Below, one piece after another: positions 13,211-25,163 of a DNA stretch of 64,000 nt. Position 1 is the first letter of the stretch. Every line of letters begins with the position of its first letter. Source of the stretch: Liolophura sinensis (lineage: Eukaryota; Mollusca; Polyplacophora; Chitonida; Chitonidae). The stretch covers positions 29,868,402 through 29,932,401 of the forward strand of contig NC_088301.1 in assembly GCF_032854445.1 (NCBI RefSeq). Direction: 5' to 3'. The position numbers and the translations under genes were made by a program. Below the pieces are notes generated by a model. It saw only the letters and a list, made by a program, of their open reading frames with translations. It was not told the origin of the DNA and did not search any database.

Positions 13211-13355
13211 TTATTTATTTCTTTATTTGATTGGTGTTTTACGCCGTACTCTAGAATATTTCACTTATACGACGGCGGCCAGCATTATGGTGGGAGAAAA
13301 CCTGGCACAGCCTGGGGGAAACCCACGACCATCCGCAACTTACCTTCAGGTTTAA
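13211..13355 (-). mobile_element. SINE-A copy, 3' part
   Basis: Clear reverse SINE-A tail: ttgattggtgttttacgccg, agaatatttcacttatacga, cggcggccagcattatggtg, then gggggaaacccacgaccatc. Stops before the head. Confidence 0.9.
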
Positions 13356-14339
13356 ATGACCATATGTGATGTTTACGAAGCATCGACTTCCAAGGTACTT
13401 CTTGTTATGTCAGGATGTTTTAATTCTGTTAATCCATTTATGGAGTTAATATGTTATTTTGTGGCAGTTTTATAGTCAAAATATAATTATGTTCTGCGAA
13501 TACTTAACGATTCAAAATAATATATTGGGTCCATGTACAGAGAGAAAATCATGATGGTGGCATACATATATTTAATACCAGGTTGTTTTATTGAACGTTA
13601 ACCTTGTTTAGATATCGTTTGATTTAAGAAAAAAACGTAAAGAAAACTTTAAAATTTACAGGTGTTATATGCTGGTAGAACTATACTTATTCTTCTCGAA
13701 TGGAGAAATAAAGAACACAGAACCTGTTTAGCAGCTGAGAACCTGTCACTATGTCCAACGCAGAAACACAATCTTTATTTGTATGTTATTCACTTTCAAA
13801 AAAATATTAAAAACATGAAAACTAAATTTGGGGTTTTGGAGAATGACATTGACTTTAATGCTGCATACTTCATTTAAAAGTGGTCTGTTCTTTTAAAGAA
13901 ATCTTCTCATGTAAGGTGGTACTCTAACTACTTCGACAGGGTTGGATTTGAACACCGTCAGGCACACTGGCAAGGGGCTACATATTTGTCTGAGTACTAA
14001 CGCAGTTTGCACACTCCATCTGCATTCTCATATTAACTAGCTCAGTTTACTTTTTGTGTTGGGGAATAAACGTTGCATGGGCTAATGTCCTGTTTCAATT
14101 AGACTGAACTGTAATAGCTTGTTTAGGAAACTAAATATCGCGTTCAACCATTAAAGTTAATGATTTAAAGTTGGGAAAAAGTGAATGAACCAATTACCAT
14201 TGTTTTCTTTGCAAAATCTTGGAAAAGAAAGGAATCACGGTTCTTACATCAGTTAAACAGACTATATGGTAAGACCAATGGAAGACCAAAGGATGCACGT
14301 TAATTTAACTAGAGCTCTTGTATAAATTGGGACAGGTTT
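13356..14339. other. Unique AT-rich intergenic DNA
   Basis: No supported gene or repeat. Confidence 0.5.
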
Positions 14340-14560
14340 CCACTGCGGCTTCCTACGGTTCTAGTGTACATATCCGCCCCGTCCTTGTGTGGTCTCCTGC
14401 TGATGAGGCTGGGACCGCTGTGGAATGTTTTTATCACTGACCGCCATCTTTACATCTCTGACTGAGATGTGTATCTACAGACCATCCCACCGGCGCTCTT
14501 CACGTGCACCACCGACCACAGCCGCTGCTGATAACACCCACTTCCCTTTTTTCCTGACGC
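14340..14560. other. Locally GC-rich islet
   Basis: A GC-rich, non-repetitive patch inside AT-rich DNA, about 1.8 kb downstream of bHLH gene 1. It includes ccgccccgtccttgtgtgg, accgccatctttacatc and gaccacagccgctgctg. No ORF or RNA fold was recognised. A conserved non-coding element is possible but is only inference. Confidence 0.25.
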
Positions 14561-14969
14561 CTGATCAGTCTACCTAAAAAGAGGACTCATATCGAGAAAT
14601 ATTTATTTTTCTTTTTTCCTTTTACCGTCAGAAATTTGAAATCCGAGAATATTTTTACCGATGTGTGTTTTGGATTCTCCCAGGATGCCAAAAGCGTTCC
14701 CAGTGTTCATTATTTTGTTTCTCCGTTCTTGTTTATGTTGAGCGATCTTGGGCATGGTGTATTATGAGCACATCTGCACCTAACTCTCACGGATCTAAAA
14801 CCTTCTGAACATATTGTATTCACATTGCAGCTGACATAACCATCCACTATTCAGATATGATTTAAGTACAAAAATGTGCTTGGGTAAGGCCATGGAATAT
14901 AAACAATACAACCACCCATAACGCCTGTACATGTAGAACAACAGTACGATGGACACACCTATTATTCAA

Positions 14970-15715
14970 ATGTGATCAAAAGTTGTCAGCAAAAGTTGTC
15001 ATTAACAGTTGTAATCGTAAGCAATTTTCAAATGTGGCAAAATGTTGACATTAACAGTTGTAACCACATGTAATCTTCAAATGTGGCCGAAAGTTGACAT
15101 TATCAGTTGTAATCACAAGTGATCTTCAAATGTGACAAAAAGTTGACATTAACAGTTGTAACCACATGTAATCTTCAAATGCGGCAAAATGTTGACATTA
15201 ACAGTTGTAACCACAAGTAATCTTCAAATGTGGCCAAAAGTTGACGGCAAAAGTTGTCATTAACAGTTGTAATCACAGGTAATCTGCAAATGTGGCTAAA
15301 AGTTGTTATTAACAGTTGTGACCACAAGTAGGCCTAACGTTCAAATGTGGCCAAAAGTTGACGGCAAAAGTTGTCAGTAATAGTTACAATCACAAGTGAT
15401 GTTGAAACTTAGCCAAAAGTTGTCAGCAAAAGTTGTCATTAAAAAATTGTAGCCAAAAATAATGTTCTGATATGGTCAAATGTTGTCATTAACAGTTGTA
15501 ATCACAAGTAATTGTCAAATTTGGCCAAAAGTAAGTTGACAGCAAAGTTGTCATTAACGGTTGTAACCACAAGTTATCTTCAAATATGGCCAAAAGGTGT
15601 TAGCAAAAGTTGTTATTAATAGCTGTAATCAAAAGTAATGATCAAATGTGGCCAAACGTTGTTAGCAAAAGTTGTTATCAATAGTTATAAATACAAGTCA
15701 TGAAGAAATAGCACG
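14970..15715. repeat. ~50-bp degenerate minisatellite
   Basis: Degenerate tandem repeat built on tcattaacagttgtaatcac, caagtaatcttcaaatgtgg and ccaaaagttg. Equivalent words recur about every 49-50 bp (near 15072, 15122, 15171, 15219). Later units are longer because agcaaaagttg is duplicated. No coding potential. Confidence 0.9.
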
Positions 15716-16140
15716 TCCCAAATGTTTGCTTTATTCTGGTTACGCTCGGCATTAGCCTCTACATGCAGGTGGTAAATTTGCCATTACCAGATGCAACACG
15801 CGGATATTACTATAGATGCAACACGCGGATATTATGCTATTATGTTTGATTCCTCGTTTACCGTCACCCGCCGTGCGTTAGATTTCTTCCTCGTCTGAAC
15901 TTATTACTTAATTTGTCATTGAATGTGAGAAAAATGAAAATTGTTCCTCTGACTGGACGAAGCTCTTAACGGGAAACGAGCAATCCAGTGTCGTTAGCCT
16001 TATATAAAACAGCGTTCATACGATACGATTTCTCGTATCGATTCGACGAATTCCACAGTGAAGGAAATGGCACGTCTGTTTCACAAGCCGCGTTCTGATG
16101 ATGTGAGTTGTCGAATATTATAACGTTATTAATTACTATT

Positions 16141-16146
16141 TTTATT
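16141..16146 (-). terminator. Candidate poly(A) signal of bHLH gene 1
   Basis: AATAAA on the minus strand, about 180 nt after the stop codon of the second exon. Plausible spacing; no other support. Confidence 0.35.
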
Positions 16147-16324
16147 GAACTGTATTCCATGATTGCACCGTGTGAGCGCGGCTAAACACGTGCAGTTGAA
16201 CTGTTGGACAGCCTGTCATCCAGTGTCATCGATTATCAAGGATACATATACTCCTACATCCCGAGTCTTGATCCATATGATAGTATAATGTACAATATAG
16301 TCCCTGTTCTTCGTAACTTGTCCT

Positions 16325-16432
16325 TCAGTAAACATCTCTCTTGATGTCATTTTTAGCCGGATGAGGCAACGCGGTTTCTCCAGGGGATTTGGAACCATCC
16401 AACGTTCTCCCGTTAAAAGTAAAAGGCCAAGT
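16325..16432 (-). CDS. bHLH gene 1, exon 2 (C-terminus)
   Basis: 35 codons plus TGA. Begins [13 protein letters not shown] and ends KRDVY. A pyrimidine-rich tract and tgcag acceptor precede it. The TWPF start after an Asn-Leu pair is the conserved post-bHLH motif of TCF21/MSC proteins, and gene 2 has a parallel exon. This exon is out of frame with the 120-codon ORF covering the same bases, which is a shadow. Confidence 0.88.
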   Translation of the reverse strand, partial: TWPFTFNGRTLDGSKSPGETALPHPAKNDIKRDVY

Positions 16433-17768
16433 CTGCACAAAAGGGAAAAATAGCACAAACGCTGACTATTTTGTTGTGATAAAATCAAGATCACAGCTAC
16501 ACAAAACACAGATCCTGAGATGAAGACCATTACACTATCACCAGCGTCGACAAGTACATCCGAAAAGCTCATACACAAAAACTAAATCACCACTGCTATG
16601 TATATAAATCGAGCTCATGGATAGCTACAGAAACATATCCAGTAAGGCATCCGTAACAGCTTAAACTTTCTAAAGAAAACCGAGGCTACATTTTATAAAA
16701 TTAAGTAAATTGTATTTATTTGCCAAGTAAAAGTAAATTCTGTACAGTATATTTTAGATGTCGTAAAAAAATGAAATATACATGATCAACTATCATTATT
16801 ATCTTTTATGTAAAACTAAATTTAATAAGTTTTGTAAGTATTCACCGTGTACATGTAATTCATAAAGCCACCAAAGAGAATAAGTACTTTAATTACAGTA
16901 CTCACATTTCTTGTATTTACTTATTTATTTGATTGGCGTTTTAGCCGTATGGCTAGTGGACGCGATGCAACGGCAGTTAGCGGCACATTGTATTTATTTA
17001 TTTATATGATTTGTGTTTTACGTTTTTAACTTCTGAGGAAACCAGACAGAACCGGGGGAAATCCATGACCATCAGTTTGAGAGGATGATCAAAGTGCAGA
17101 AATTATAAAAATGATTATATTAAGCTGAACAGGTAAGGCATGTAACTACTATTTAGACGTTGTTTAAGGGAGACAACATTTAACATTTCCATTAAATGAA
17201 AGGAAGGTTGATTCTTATCTTGAGCCTAAAGAAAATGAAATATTTTGAAAGATCCGATAGAAAGGCTATGTTTCCGCTAATATATCGCCGATATTTTTTA
17301 TGTATCCCGTCTTCACTAATGCACATTTGCTTTGTGTCGGATTCCGTTTCTACTGATATATAATGAAGCCTATATTTTATTCCGTTTCGTTATAACCTAG
17401 AGGTCTCACCATATACAAAGAAAAATTGACACAAGTCGGAATGAACACTAGTCAGCCTGTTGAAATCGACTTACCAGATTGAGAGGGTGTATCATTCCAT
17501 TGTGTAGGAAGTCAGCACTATCACATTTTAAAATCTGTCTTAAGTGGGCAATGTAACTGGAAGCCAGTCGTAAAGTGTCCAACTTGGAGAGCTTTGTGTC
17601 CGCAGGCACCCACGGCAAAGTAGTCTTCAGTTTACAGAAGGCTTTACTCAGCACTCTCATACGGGCTCTTTCCCGAGCATTTGCAGCGTTTCTCTGCAAG
17701 ATCTTACCATGTTGTGGAAACTTAATCGAGTCTTTTTCCTCGGTGGTATCTTTTCTTCTTCTTGGCAT
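16325..17768 (-). CDS. Musculin/TCF21-type bHLH transcription factor, gene 1 (two exons)
   Basis: Coding parts are 17475-17768 and 16325-16432 on the minus strand, together 133 residues. The first exon encodes a basic N-terminus (MPRRRKD) and a complete bHLH domain at about residues 26-80: basic region [13 protein letters not shown], helix 1 [17 protein letters not shown], then [20 protein letters not shown]. This is nearly identical to the vertebrate TCF21 (capsulin) and MSC (musculin) domain. It is followed by IHPLNL. A GTAAGT donor lies exactly after that Leu codon, so the apparent read-through tail VSRFQQAD is intronic. The acceptor tgcag at 16433 opens exon 2 with [10 protein letters not shown], matching the family's C-terminal TWPF motif. 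I start at the second Met (17768): it has A at -3 and matches the MPKRR start of gene 2. An upstream Met at 17816 is possible. The family comprises class II nuclear E-box-binding factors that dimerise with E-proteins and act in mesoderm and muscle. This protein is shorter than vertebrate members. Confidence 0.92.
16919..17085 (-). mobile_element. SINE-A remnants inside bHLH gene 1 intron
   Basis: Two degraded tails in a row: tttgattggcgttttagccg, then a second copy with gtgttttacg, gaggaaaccagacagaac and gggggaaatccatgacca. They lie within the 1-kb intron of gene 1. Confidence 0.65.
17475..17768 (-). CDS. bHLH gene 1, exon 1 (bHLH domain)
   Basis: 98 codons ending on a codon boundary (phase 0) before a consensus GTAAGT donor read on the minus strand at 17469-17474. 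Carries the whole DNA-binding and dimerisation domain. The intron to exon 2 is 1042 bp. Confidence 0.92.
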
Positions 17769-18310
17769 CTTGGAAGGTTCAAAAAACCAAAGCCTGTGAT
17801 TAGAGGTTTGGCCCATGCATCTGTGCGAACCTGCAGTGTTTTCAAAGGTGACGTAATTGTTCCCTAAAAAACTCTTTGAACCTTTTGGCTTTCATTCTAA
17901 AAAGTACCACAATGAACTTATAACACTTAGCCCATATCACATCGGTAAACCGCTTCGTTTGTAAAAGTGTTTTACATTGACGATGATCGTGACTGCGCGA
18001 ATTTCCAAGGGACTCCCCGAATAGAATCTGTTCTAGGTTCAAAAACTTTTGATATTCATTGAATGGGTAGAGCACAGTACAGTAGTAACGACGCTTTTCC
18101 AGGTAACTTCTGATAATCGCGTGCACTGGACAGCGTCTTTTGATGATCTGTGAGTGAAGCCAGCTTGAGAGCGACCTGGGTGTATGGTCAGGTTCTGTCC
18201 TCAGCCTAGGGTTCGTCAACAAGCCAGCGCTGACCAAGACGTACCCCACAAACATGGAACGCCATCCTTGTCTGGACACTTATCAGACTGTGGAATAATT
18301 CTGGGGTAGC
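17769..18310 (-). promoter_or_regulatory. 5' flank of bHLH gene 1
   Basis: Region upstream of the chosen start, presumably 5' UTR and proximal promoter. It is less AT-rich than the surroundings. No TATA box could be placed. A 145-codon minus ORF at 17842-18279 is open here but has no recognisable domain; I do not call it a gene. Confidence 0.3.
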
Positions 18311-21300
18311 GTGAAACTGCTGTCAGACGAGATTCTATCTGCTTTGCCGAGGGCGACCGATATGAGGATACATTGAGAGAGAACGTGGGAGAGGCAAAGA
18401 ATGGAGCTGGATGGGTGGAGGTAGCTATAGTGGCCGAAACAACAGCTCAAAACTTCAGGTCTATCTAGACATGTATATTGCTATATGGGATACGCTGTTA
18501 GGCCATGAATAACGGAAACGATAGCGATATCAGAATTGCCAGTAATGTACGAGTCTCAGAACAGTATGGTATCCAAACAAATCCTGCCCAAATAGGAAAT
18601 AAAGCACAGACAAAAATACAAGTCAGAAGAAAGAGAAGAAAGGCTGCAGGCTGCCCGTTTTCATTTTACCATTTCAAAGATTCAAAGCCAATGCTTTAAA
18701 TTGACATTTTCAGTGAAACAATTTGTCGGAAAAGAGGCAAAATGAGTTGTGTCAGCATTTTTTGTGAACAATAGAACATGTTCATCAATATATTCTTCTC
18801 ACTATTGTTGCGTAATTCTGAATGAGATAGGCATTTACGAACATAAAGAAAACCTATTAGAGAAAGGGTTTGGCGCTCACATGTAATTGCGGACACGATG
18901 ACAGAATAAGCACTAGCGGAGGCCTACATATAACTATTCACAAAAGACTCAAGTTAAATCCATTTTAAGAGGAAATCTACATTTCATTTATCCAAAATAA
19001 AGGGTGAAAATAAAAACTGCACTGCTTGATCTGGAGCATTCAGAGTGTGTATATGGACGCTTCAGATAGCGTTCCTCAGGGAGGGTTAGACATATATCCC
19101 CACTGATAATACCACGCCATGGTTCCTATCAGGCCCTGATAACTGCCGACTGGGACTAGCCCCGGGCAACAGTCCCCACTACGGGGCCACATAAGTCCAA
19201 CTACAGCATTATTTATTGGAGAATTCGATAAACAGTCTAATTAAACTTTAATAATAGACGGGATTAATCGCCCAGCTGTGATAAAGGTGAGCTCATTTGC
19301 CAATTCTAACAGAGACTTGCTAAAACTTTGATGAGCAATTATTATGGCACTTCGCTTTTTCTCTCCGGAATGGCTGTCACAGTTTATCGGGCTGGCTGCC
19401 CCCTTCGCTCTGTAACTGCTCTTTGGCAAGATTGTAACGTAACACGCGCGGACAAAGAAGGCGTGAAAACAAAACTGTTGCGCAAACGATTTTCTTTAAC
19501 TATAACGAATACAGAACTAAATCTGTGCAGCTTGTATCATAGGCAGAGGTGAGTGTTTATACTGACCTGATTTCTACTTTCCAGCTGACTTTTGAGGACT
19601 ATAGTGAATGTGTGACTGCGCTATTGAATAACTGGTGATATAATATTATGTACTATATCTTATTATTTTACCACAAATCATCTACACGATCACACCACAC
19701 CTTTGGAATAAATTCCACATCTGCACCCAAGGGGCTCTCAAGACGACACCATTCATCTCCGTTCTGTTTAGTTTATGGAACTGAAAAATTTACCTTTACT
19801 ATTGATCCTCCACAATTTACAATCAAATCCATCGCAAATTTTAGTCTAGCACTTAAAATTCTTCAGCAAACACTCAAAAAGTATCGGTCCGTAACCACTG
19901 TACACCACCCAGCTCCCATATTCCACCATATACTCACCCAGGTTTAAGGCTTAATACCAGATTTAACTTTAAGTCTACAATTTTATGCTTAGCCAAAAGA
20001 AATTTGTGTAGCAACATATTAAATATGAACTAAATCTGCTGCAGTTATACTTTCACTTTGAAGAACTTTTTAATATAAAATATGACTTAATACCAGTATT
20101 AGCTAATACGCTTTCGAGAAAACTGGGCACAAAACAACATGCTACACTCAGGTCCCACGCCAAGTCTAGGACCAAGAGCATCTCCACAATGACATGTTTA
20201 TTTTTTGACACACTCACTGTAAGGGCTTCTTCAGAGCAGCAAGAAACAGTGGTGAAAAAACATGGGAGCAGGTGCTGTATTGTTGAGAGGAACAGTTTCT
20301 ATTCCCAGCTTATGTTGAGCTTTTGTTTGTGTGTGGAGATGATCATGTTCTCAAAGTGGTCATTAGATGTGACTGGATAGCCTGGCCAGCTGGTGAGAAC
20401 ACGTTCTCTTCATCGGATCGGCTTGCGACCGGAAGCAGGGCCTTCGCTCGCGCCAACCTATATTATCAGACGTGGAATAATCCAACACAAGTCACATCCT
20501 CGCCCTAAACATTTGATAGTTTCGCTATTTCCTTGGGGGGGCTTTAAAAGAATATGAGTCTTTTCCGCCTTAGATAAGACGCTACAATGAAGTGTCCAAA
20601 GGTTGGCAGCGTTGTCCTTCGGGATTTCGCAGTATTCCAGCTGTTGTGTATATGCTTCATTCAGGATGTCAGAACACCTTGTAGACAACGTTTCCTGGTT
20701 TTTTTTAATTCACTGGTATTGACACTATTTATACAATAAACACACTTAATGTATAACTTGAAACAACAGAACTAGACAATAACACAAAATCAAATATGTA
20801 TTTGAGGTGTGCGATTATAGTTTTGTTTGCTTTTGTAAAGAAACTTCTCAGAAATTGAGAGCAACGCGTTTTGGGGGCTTAACAGAGCTAACAACTGTAC
20901 AAAAAAGTTCCTGGAAAGGGCATTAACAGTATTTTGTAGGAGCGGCCTCATCATCACACCAACATGCGGCATTGACTGAATTAATACAGAGCTTCTGTTT
21001 ATCGCGATTGCTCTGGTCATAAACTTAACTGAACATCTTCTGCAACAATAAACACTGAATTAACACGATTTTCCTCCTAGATTTAGAATTATAAAGCGTC
21101 ATCTATATATACAAGTTATATAAGTGGTTATATTCAGATTGAAGTCCTCCACTGACTGATAACGAAAGGAAAGACGATAAGCAGTAAAGTACAATCGTTA
21201 CCATAAACAATGTAGAAAGTTGAAAAGGCTTTTTTGTGGAATACATATGTACATGTATATCTCCCATAGATTAATACAGTGACTGTGCTAGAAATGTGTG

Positions 21301-22657
21301 ACTTTATATCATATACATGTGTATACACGGTCGCCATGGAGGTAGACGTGTGAGATTGTGTATCCACGGTCGCCATGGAGGTAGACGTGTGAGATGCACC
21401 TGCCGACTGAGGACATACGCTTGCAGTGTAGGGTTTGTGAGAGAGAAAAAAAACATGTTTGGTGCATTCAGGCCTTATTTAAGTTACGAGTAGGTAATCA
21501 GATATTTAAATTAGAAAGTCTGGTTTAAAATGTCTCTGATCGATATAAGTACATAATAAAAAACATATTAGGGAATTATTGAGGTTAATAAAACACTAGA
21601 TACAGGAATATTAAAAATATACAACAATAAATACTTAAACTAATACAATGACTGGTAGATGTTTGGTTTGAACATCAAGGTTCGTGGGTATAATGTAATC
21701 TATCAAATATCCAAAACAAAAATGAGAAAGTCACAACGCTGTCTTCAGATCAGATGCAGGCATTTAATAAATTCCACTTGTCTTAATGAGGTCAATAAAA
21801 TAGACCTTTCATAACTGCACATAGTTCTGTTATAAGTGCTATACAAATAACTTCCAATTAACAGTACGCCTATACATCAGGGCACTGTTCGACAAGCCAT
21901 CGAAGGTTATAAGTTGACTGTAACTACCACGTCAGCATATGCGATTAACATGTGTCGTCATGGTAGTTACAATCACCTTACAGTTATGTATATAAATGAC
22001 CTTGCATTTAGGGAAATGTTAGGCATTTTATGGGAAGAAACATTTTTCAAAGAATATTGAGCGATTATATACCATGTACCCTTGCATCTGTTACCCATTC
22101 CCAACATATGGAGCGGAAATTAAGTCGCTTTACTAAAGTTTAATAAAGACATGTTTAACAATTCTGCCGTCGCTGGGCGTTTGATGATGGGAATGATCTG
22201 AAGGGAAGAACTCTTCAATGTGGAGGCAACATTAGCTCAACTGCACGTGTGCGCCATTCGAGTGGTATATCTCATCAGTTTAGCCCGAGGAAAAAATCCA
22301 TTAGCTTTTCTTTAGGAATTGTTTGTATTTTCATTTGGCAGCTTCAACCGATCACTTACACCTATTTCTAGGTGGGAATCGGTGCATCCGTTAATTATAT
22401 CAGGCGTGTATTTGGAGAGGAACCAAAGCTAAAACAACATACACAGATATACAGTGCACGTGCGACGTCCATTTTGATGGAAGTTGCCGGCCAGCGGGAC
22501 ACAGCCTGTGTTATCACATGTTTTATAGTATTCGTGGCCATTTATAGACAAACAAGACACACACATATCCACTTCAATTTAGTTCGAAATAATAACGAAA
22601 ATGAATTAACCGACACTTACATCTGAAACTGGACATACCGGCATCACTCACCAAAAC
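18311..22657. other. Intergenic DNA between the two bHLH genes, left part
   Basis: 4.3 kb without a supported gene or large repeat. A short direct repeat (cacggtcgccatggaggtag) occurs twice at about 21327-21392. An inverted pair (gtaactaccac and tggtagttac) lies at 21922-21970. Several 60-99 codon ORFs have no family features. Confidence 0.45.
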
Positions 22658-22870
22658 AAGCTGTTGTTTTTAACAGAAAGTCCGTTGTCTGAGTGATACT
22701 AGAATTTGTATACTGTTATTATGACATAATACTGTGTCATATTCAACATAATATCTAGATAGTATAATACAGTGTTTATGTTGAATTAATGGAACAAGTG
22801 TGCTATATTTAACAGAATAATCTGATAATAACAGAATATTTTTGAGAGTATACATCGATTTACCACCAAC
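22658..22870 (+). mobile_element. MITE-like element, copy 1
   Basis: AT-rich element with words ttaacagaaagtccgttgtc, tcatattcaacataatatc, aacaagtgtgctatatttaa and cagaataatctg. The middle matches copy 2 (28458-28681) directly. Its left arm is the inverted form of the right arm of copy 2, so the parent element had terminal inverted repeats. Confidence 0.5.
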
Positions 22871-23989
22871 TGTCACACAGGCAGAATACGTTCTCTATAA
22901 CTGGAAAGAAATGACCAGAAAGTTTTCAAAGCTAATACAAAATGTTTAATTGCTTAGGCCCTATCACCGTTTTTGATTTTCACAAATCTGTGATTAAACA
23001 CATTTTTACTGTAAGGTATATATATACCCCCAGTGCCTTATTGTTTTTCATTTCTAACAAAAAAGGAAGTGAATGGCCCCTTCATAAATGTTCTTTCACA
23101 ACAAACCTACCAGCATGTCGTTTTCCTGAAATTTTGGGCTGTGTTTTTAGAGGAAATGAAAACTCCTCCTGTGATTAAGTCTGTGGTGTTTCCCTTCGAT
23201 AGGTTTCTGTTGGTTGTTGTAAATGAAGAACAAAGTAATTTCACGGCCAGCAGATATCCCCAAATGAAGGTCAGAATGATGCTGAAGATATTGAATGGAT
23301 GTTGTCAATGCTGAGTTGCCAATATTTGGATGACAGTGTAGCAGAAAGATGTAAACAGTGACATTTGTCCCCAAAACAATGAGAACCTGATGCGTTTGAC
23401 ATAAACAGTGCTGAAAATAAGGTCAGTCCGCCAGAGTCAAAGATCACTTTTACATGACCAAAATAAGGCGATGTTGTGTAAACAAGTAAATCTCTTTGTT
23501 GACGTTTACAAACTATACTTCTATGTCCTTCACGCTTGATACAGCTGTGTTGTACATGCAGACTATTTATTTCATTCGAGGACTGGAATTTATAAAGAAC
23601 TTCAATAGCAGTGGCACTGCTGCTAATGATTTTATATTCATGCGTGCAAGGAGGGCAGGCGCGGAAAGTTGGTTAGATACATTTCTGGAATATTCAGGTA
23701 CGTTAATTTCACTGTTCATAATCCCATGTGAGATTCGTCTTCAGTCTTCGCTCTGACAGCTTACATACTTTAGATTACAATACAACCGGATACCGTCTTG
23801 AGGACATGCGCCAGCTGCTGTGCTACCATAGAGACACGTGCCAAAATCGTGTTTTATGATTTCCACCACAACACGCCTGTCTAGATTATTATTACTGAAT
23901 TGACATTAGTAATACTGACAGACACCATATTGTATAGGAGGCCTACCAAACATCGCACATGCAGATAATCGTAACACTTGAATCATTAA
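22871..23989. other. Unique intergenic DNA
   Basis: No supported gene. On the minus strand at about 23160-23400, frames interrupted by a stop read as hydrophobic segments; this could be a decayed membrane-protein fragment but I do not recognise it. Confidence 0.35.
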
Positions 23990-24103
23990 CATAAGAATAA
24001 ACATTAACATAAGAATAAACATTAACATTAGAATAAACATTAACATAAGAATAAACATTAACATTAGAATAAACATTAACATAAGAATAAACATTAACAT
24101 AAG
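23990..24103. repeat. 18-bp minisatellite
   Basis: About six copies of ataagaataaacattaac with occasional ttag variants. Reads as MLMFIL repeats on the minus strand; not a gene. Confidence 0.9.
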
Positions 24104-24116
24104 AATTTACAAGTAA

Positions 24117-24386
24117 GTATTAATTTATTTATTTGATTGGTGTTTTACGCCGTACTCAAGAATATTTCACTTATACGACGGCGGCCAGCATTATGGTGGG
24201 TGGAAACCGGGCACAGCCCGGGGGATACCCACGACCATCCGCAGGTTGCTGGCAGACCTTCCCACATACGGCCGGAGAGGAGGCCAGCATGAGCTGGACT
24301 TGAACTCACAGCGACCGCATTGGTGAGAGGCTCCTGGGTCATTACGCTGCGCTAGCGCGCTAACCGACTGAGCCACGGAGGCCCCC
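24117..24386 (-). mobile_element. SINE-A, full length with target-site duplication
   Basis: Most complete minus-oriented copy. The tail (tttgattggtgttttacgcc) starts at the left. The body has the Pol III promoter-like head at the right end: the tRNA-like region reads, on the minus strand, ggcctccgtggctcagtcgg and gttagcgcgctagcgcagc, then a B-box-like gagttcaagtcc. Flanked by tacaagtaa at 24108-24116 and 24387-24395, a target-site duplication. Confidence 0.95.
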
Positions 24387-24851
24387 TACAAGTAATAATT
24401 AAACTAACTAATATTGTGTACTGAAATTTAGCCGTATATTCGATTTTCCTGAAAAATTGTGTTTGATCTTGTAAATGACAGCTTAGTGGTCGTCTGAACA
24501 GGGGATAACCGTTACAGGAGTGGGGTGCGAGGTTTTATGGGACTAATAAACGCTAGTGTTCGCTTTATTTTTATTTGAAATTATAAGGCATTCGTTTGAG
24601 TAAAGGGTTTTTGATTTCTTAATGGTTGCTTGTTTCGGTGAACTCCGTCGATTTGTATTTAAAATACTTTACTTCCCTCCATTGGCATATATAGCTATTA
24701 CTGTATTTATACAGGTTTCTGACGAAATAAAGTATATATACATCTCTAGAGAGTTAAAGTTGCTGCCGAACCGATGGGAGCAACCATTTGGGCGAATGAG
24801 CCATCGGGCTGACAAGGATTACTGATATGGATGGAAATGTTTTGGGAGTAG

Positions 24852-25011
24852 CCGTACGTGGGAAGGTGTGTTAGCAACCAGCTGATGGTCGACGATTTCC
24901 CCCGGGTTCTGTCTTCTTTCCTCACACCATAATGCTGGCCGCCGTTGTATTAGGGAAATGTTATTGAGTACGGCGTAAGACACCAGTCAAATAAGTAGAT
25001 AAATAAACAAA
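24852..25011 (+). mobile_element. SINE-A copy, 3' part
   Basis: gccgtacgtgggaaggtgtg, cagctgatggtcgacgattt, ccataatgctggccgccgtt, ttgagtacggcgtaagacac and an AAATA-type tail. Confidence 0.85.
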
Positions 25012-25163
25012 CCTAATAATTTCCTAGTTATGTATGGCGTACCCAAACTAGCATTGCTAATAAACATACCCGTCATTTTTGAACGTTTTTCAAGGAAGAA
25101 GCCGGTGTCAGGCTAAAGGCTTGTCGATATATAATTGATATTATTCCAGATGAAATAGCCGAC

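Noticed and set aside
16216..16578. 120-codon minus ORF as a gene
   Set aside because: Out of frame with the bHLH gene 1 second exon that overlaps it; no domain of its own.
17448..17474. Read-through tail VSRFQQAD as the C-terminus of bHLH gene 1
   Set aside because: A consensus GTAAGT donor lies at the family's intron position, and a matching exon 2 exists at 16325-16432.
17842..18279. 145-codon minus ORF upstream of bHLH gene 1
   Set aside because: No recognisable domain; not in frame with the bHLH start; most likely 5' flank or UTR.
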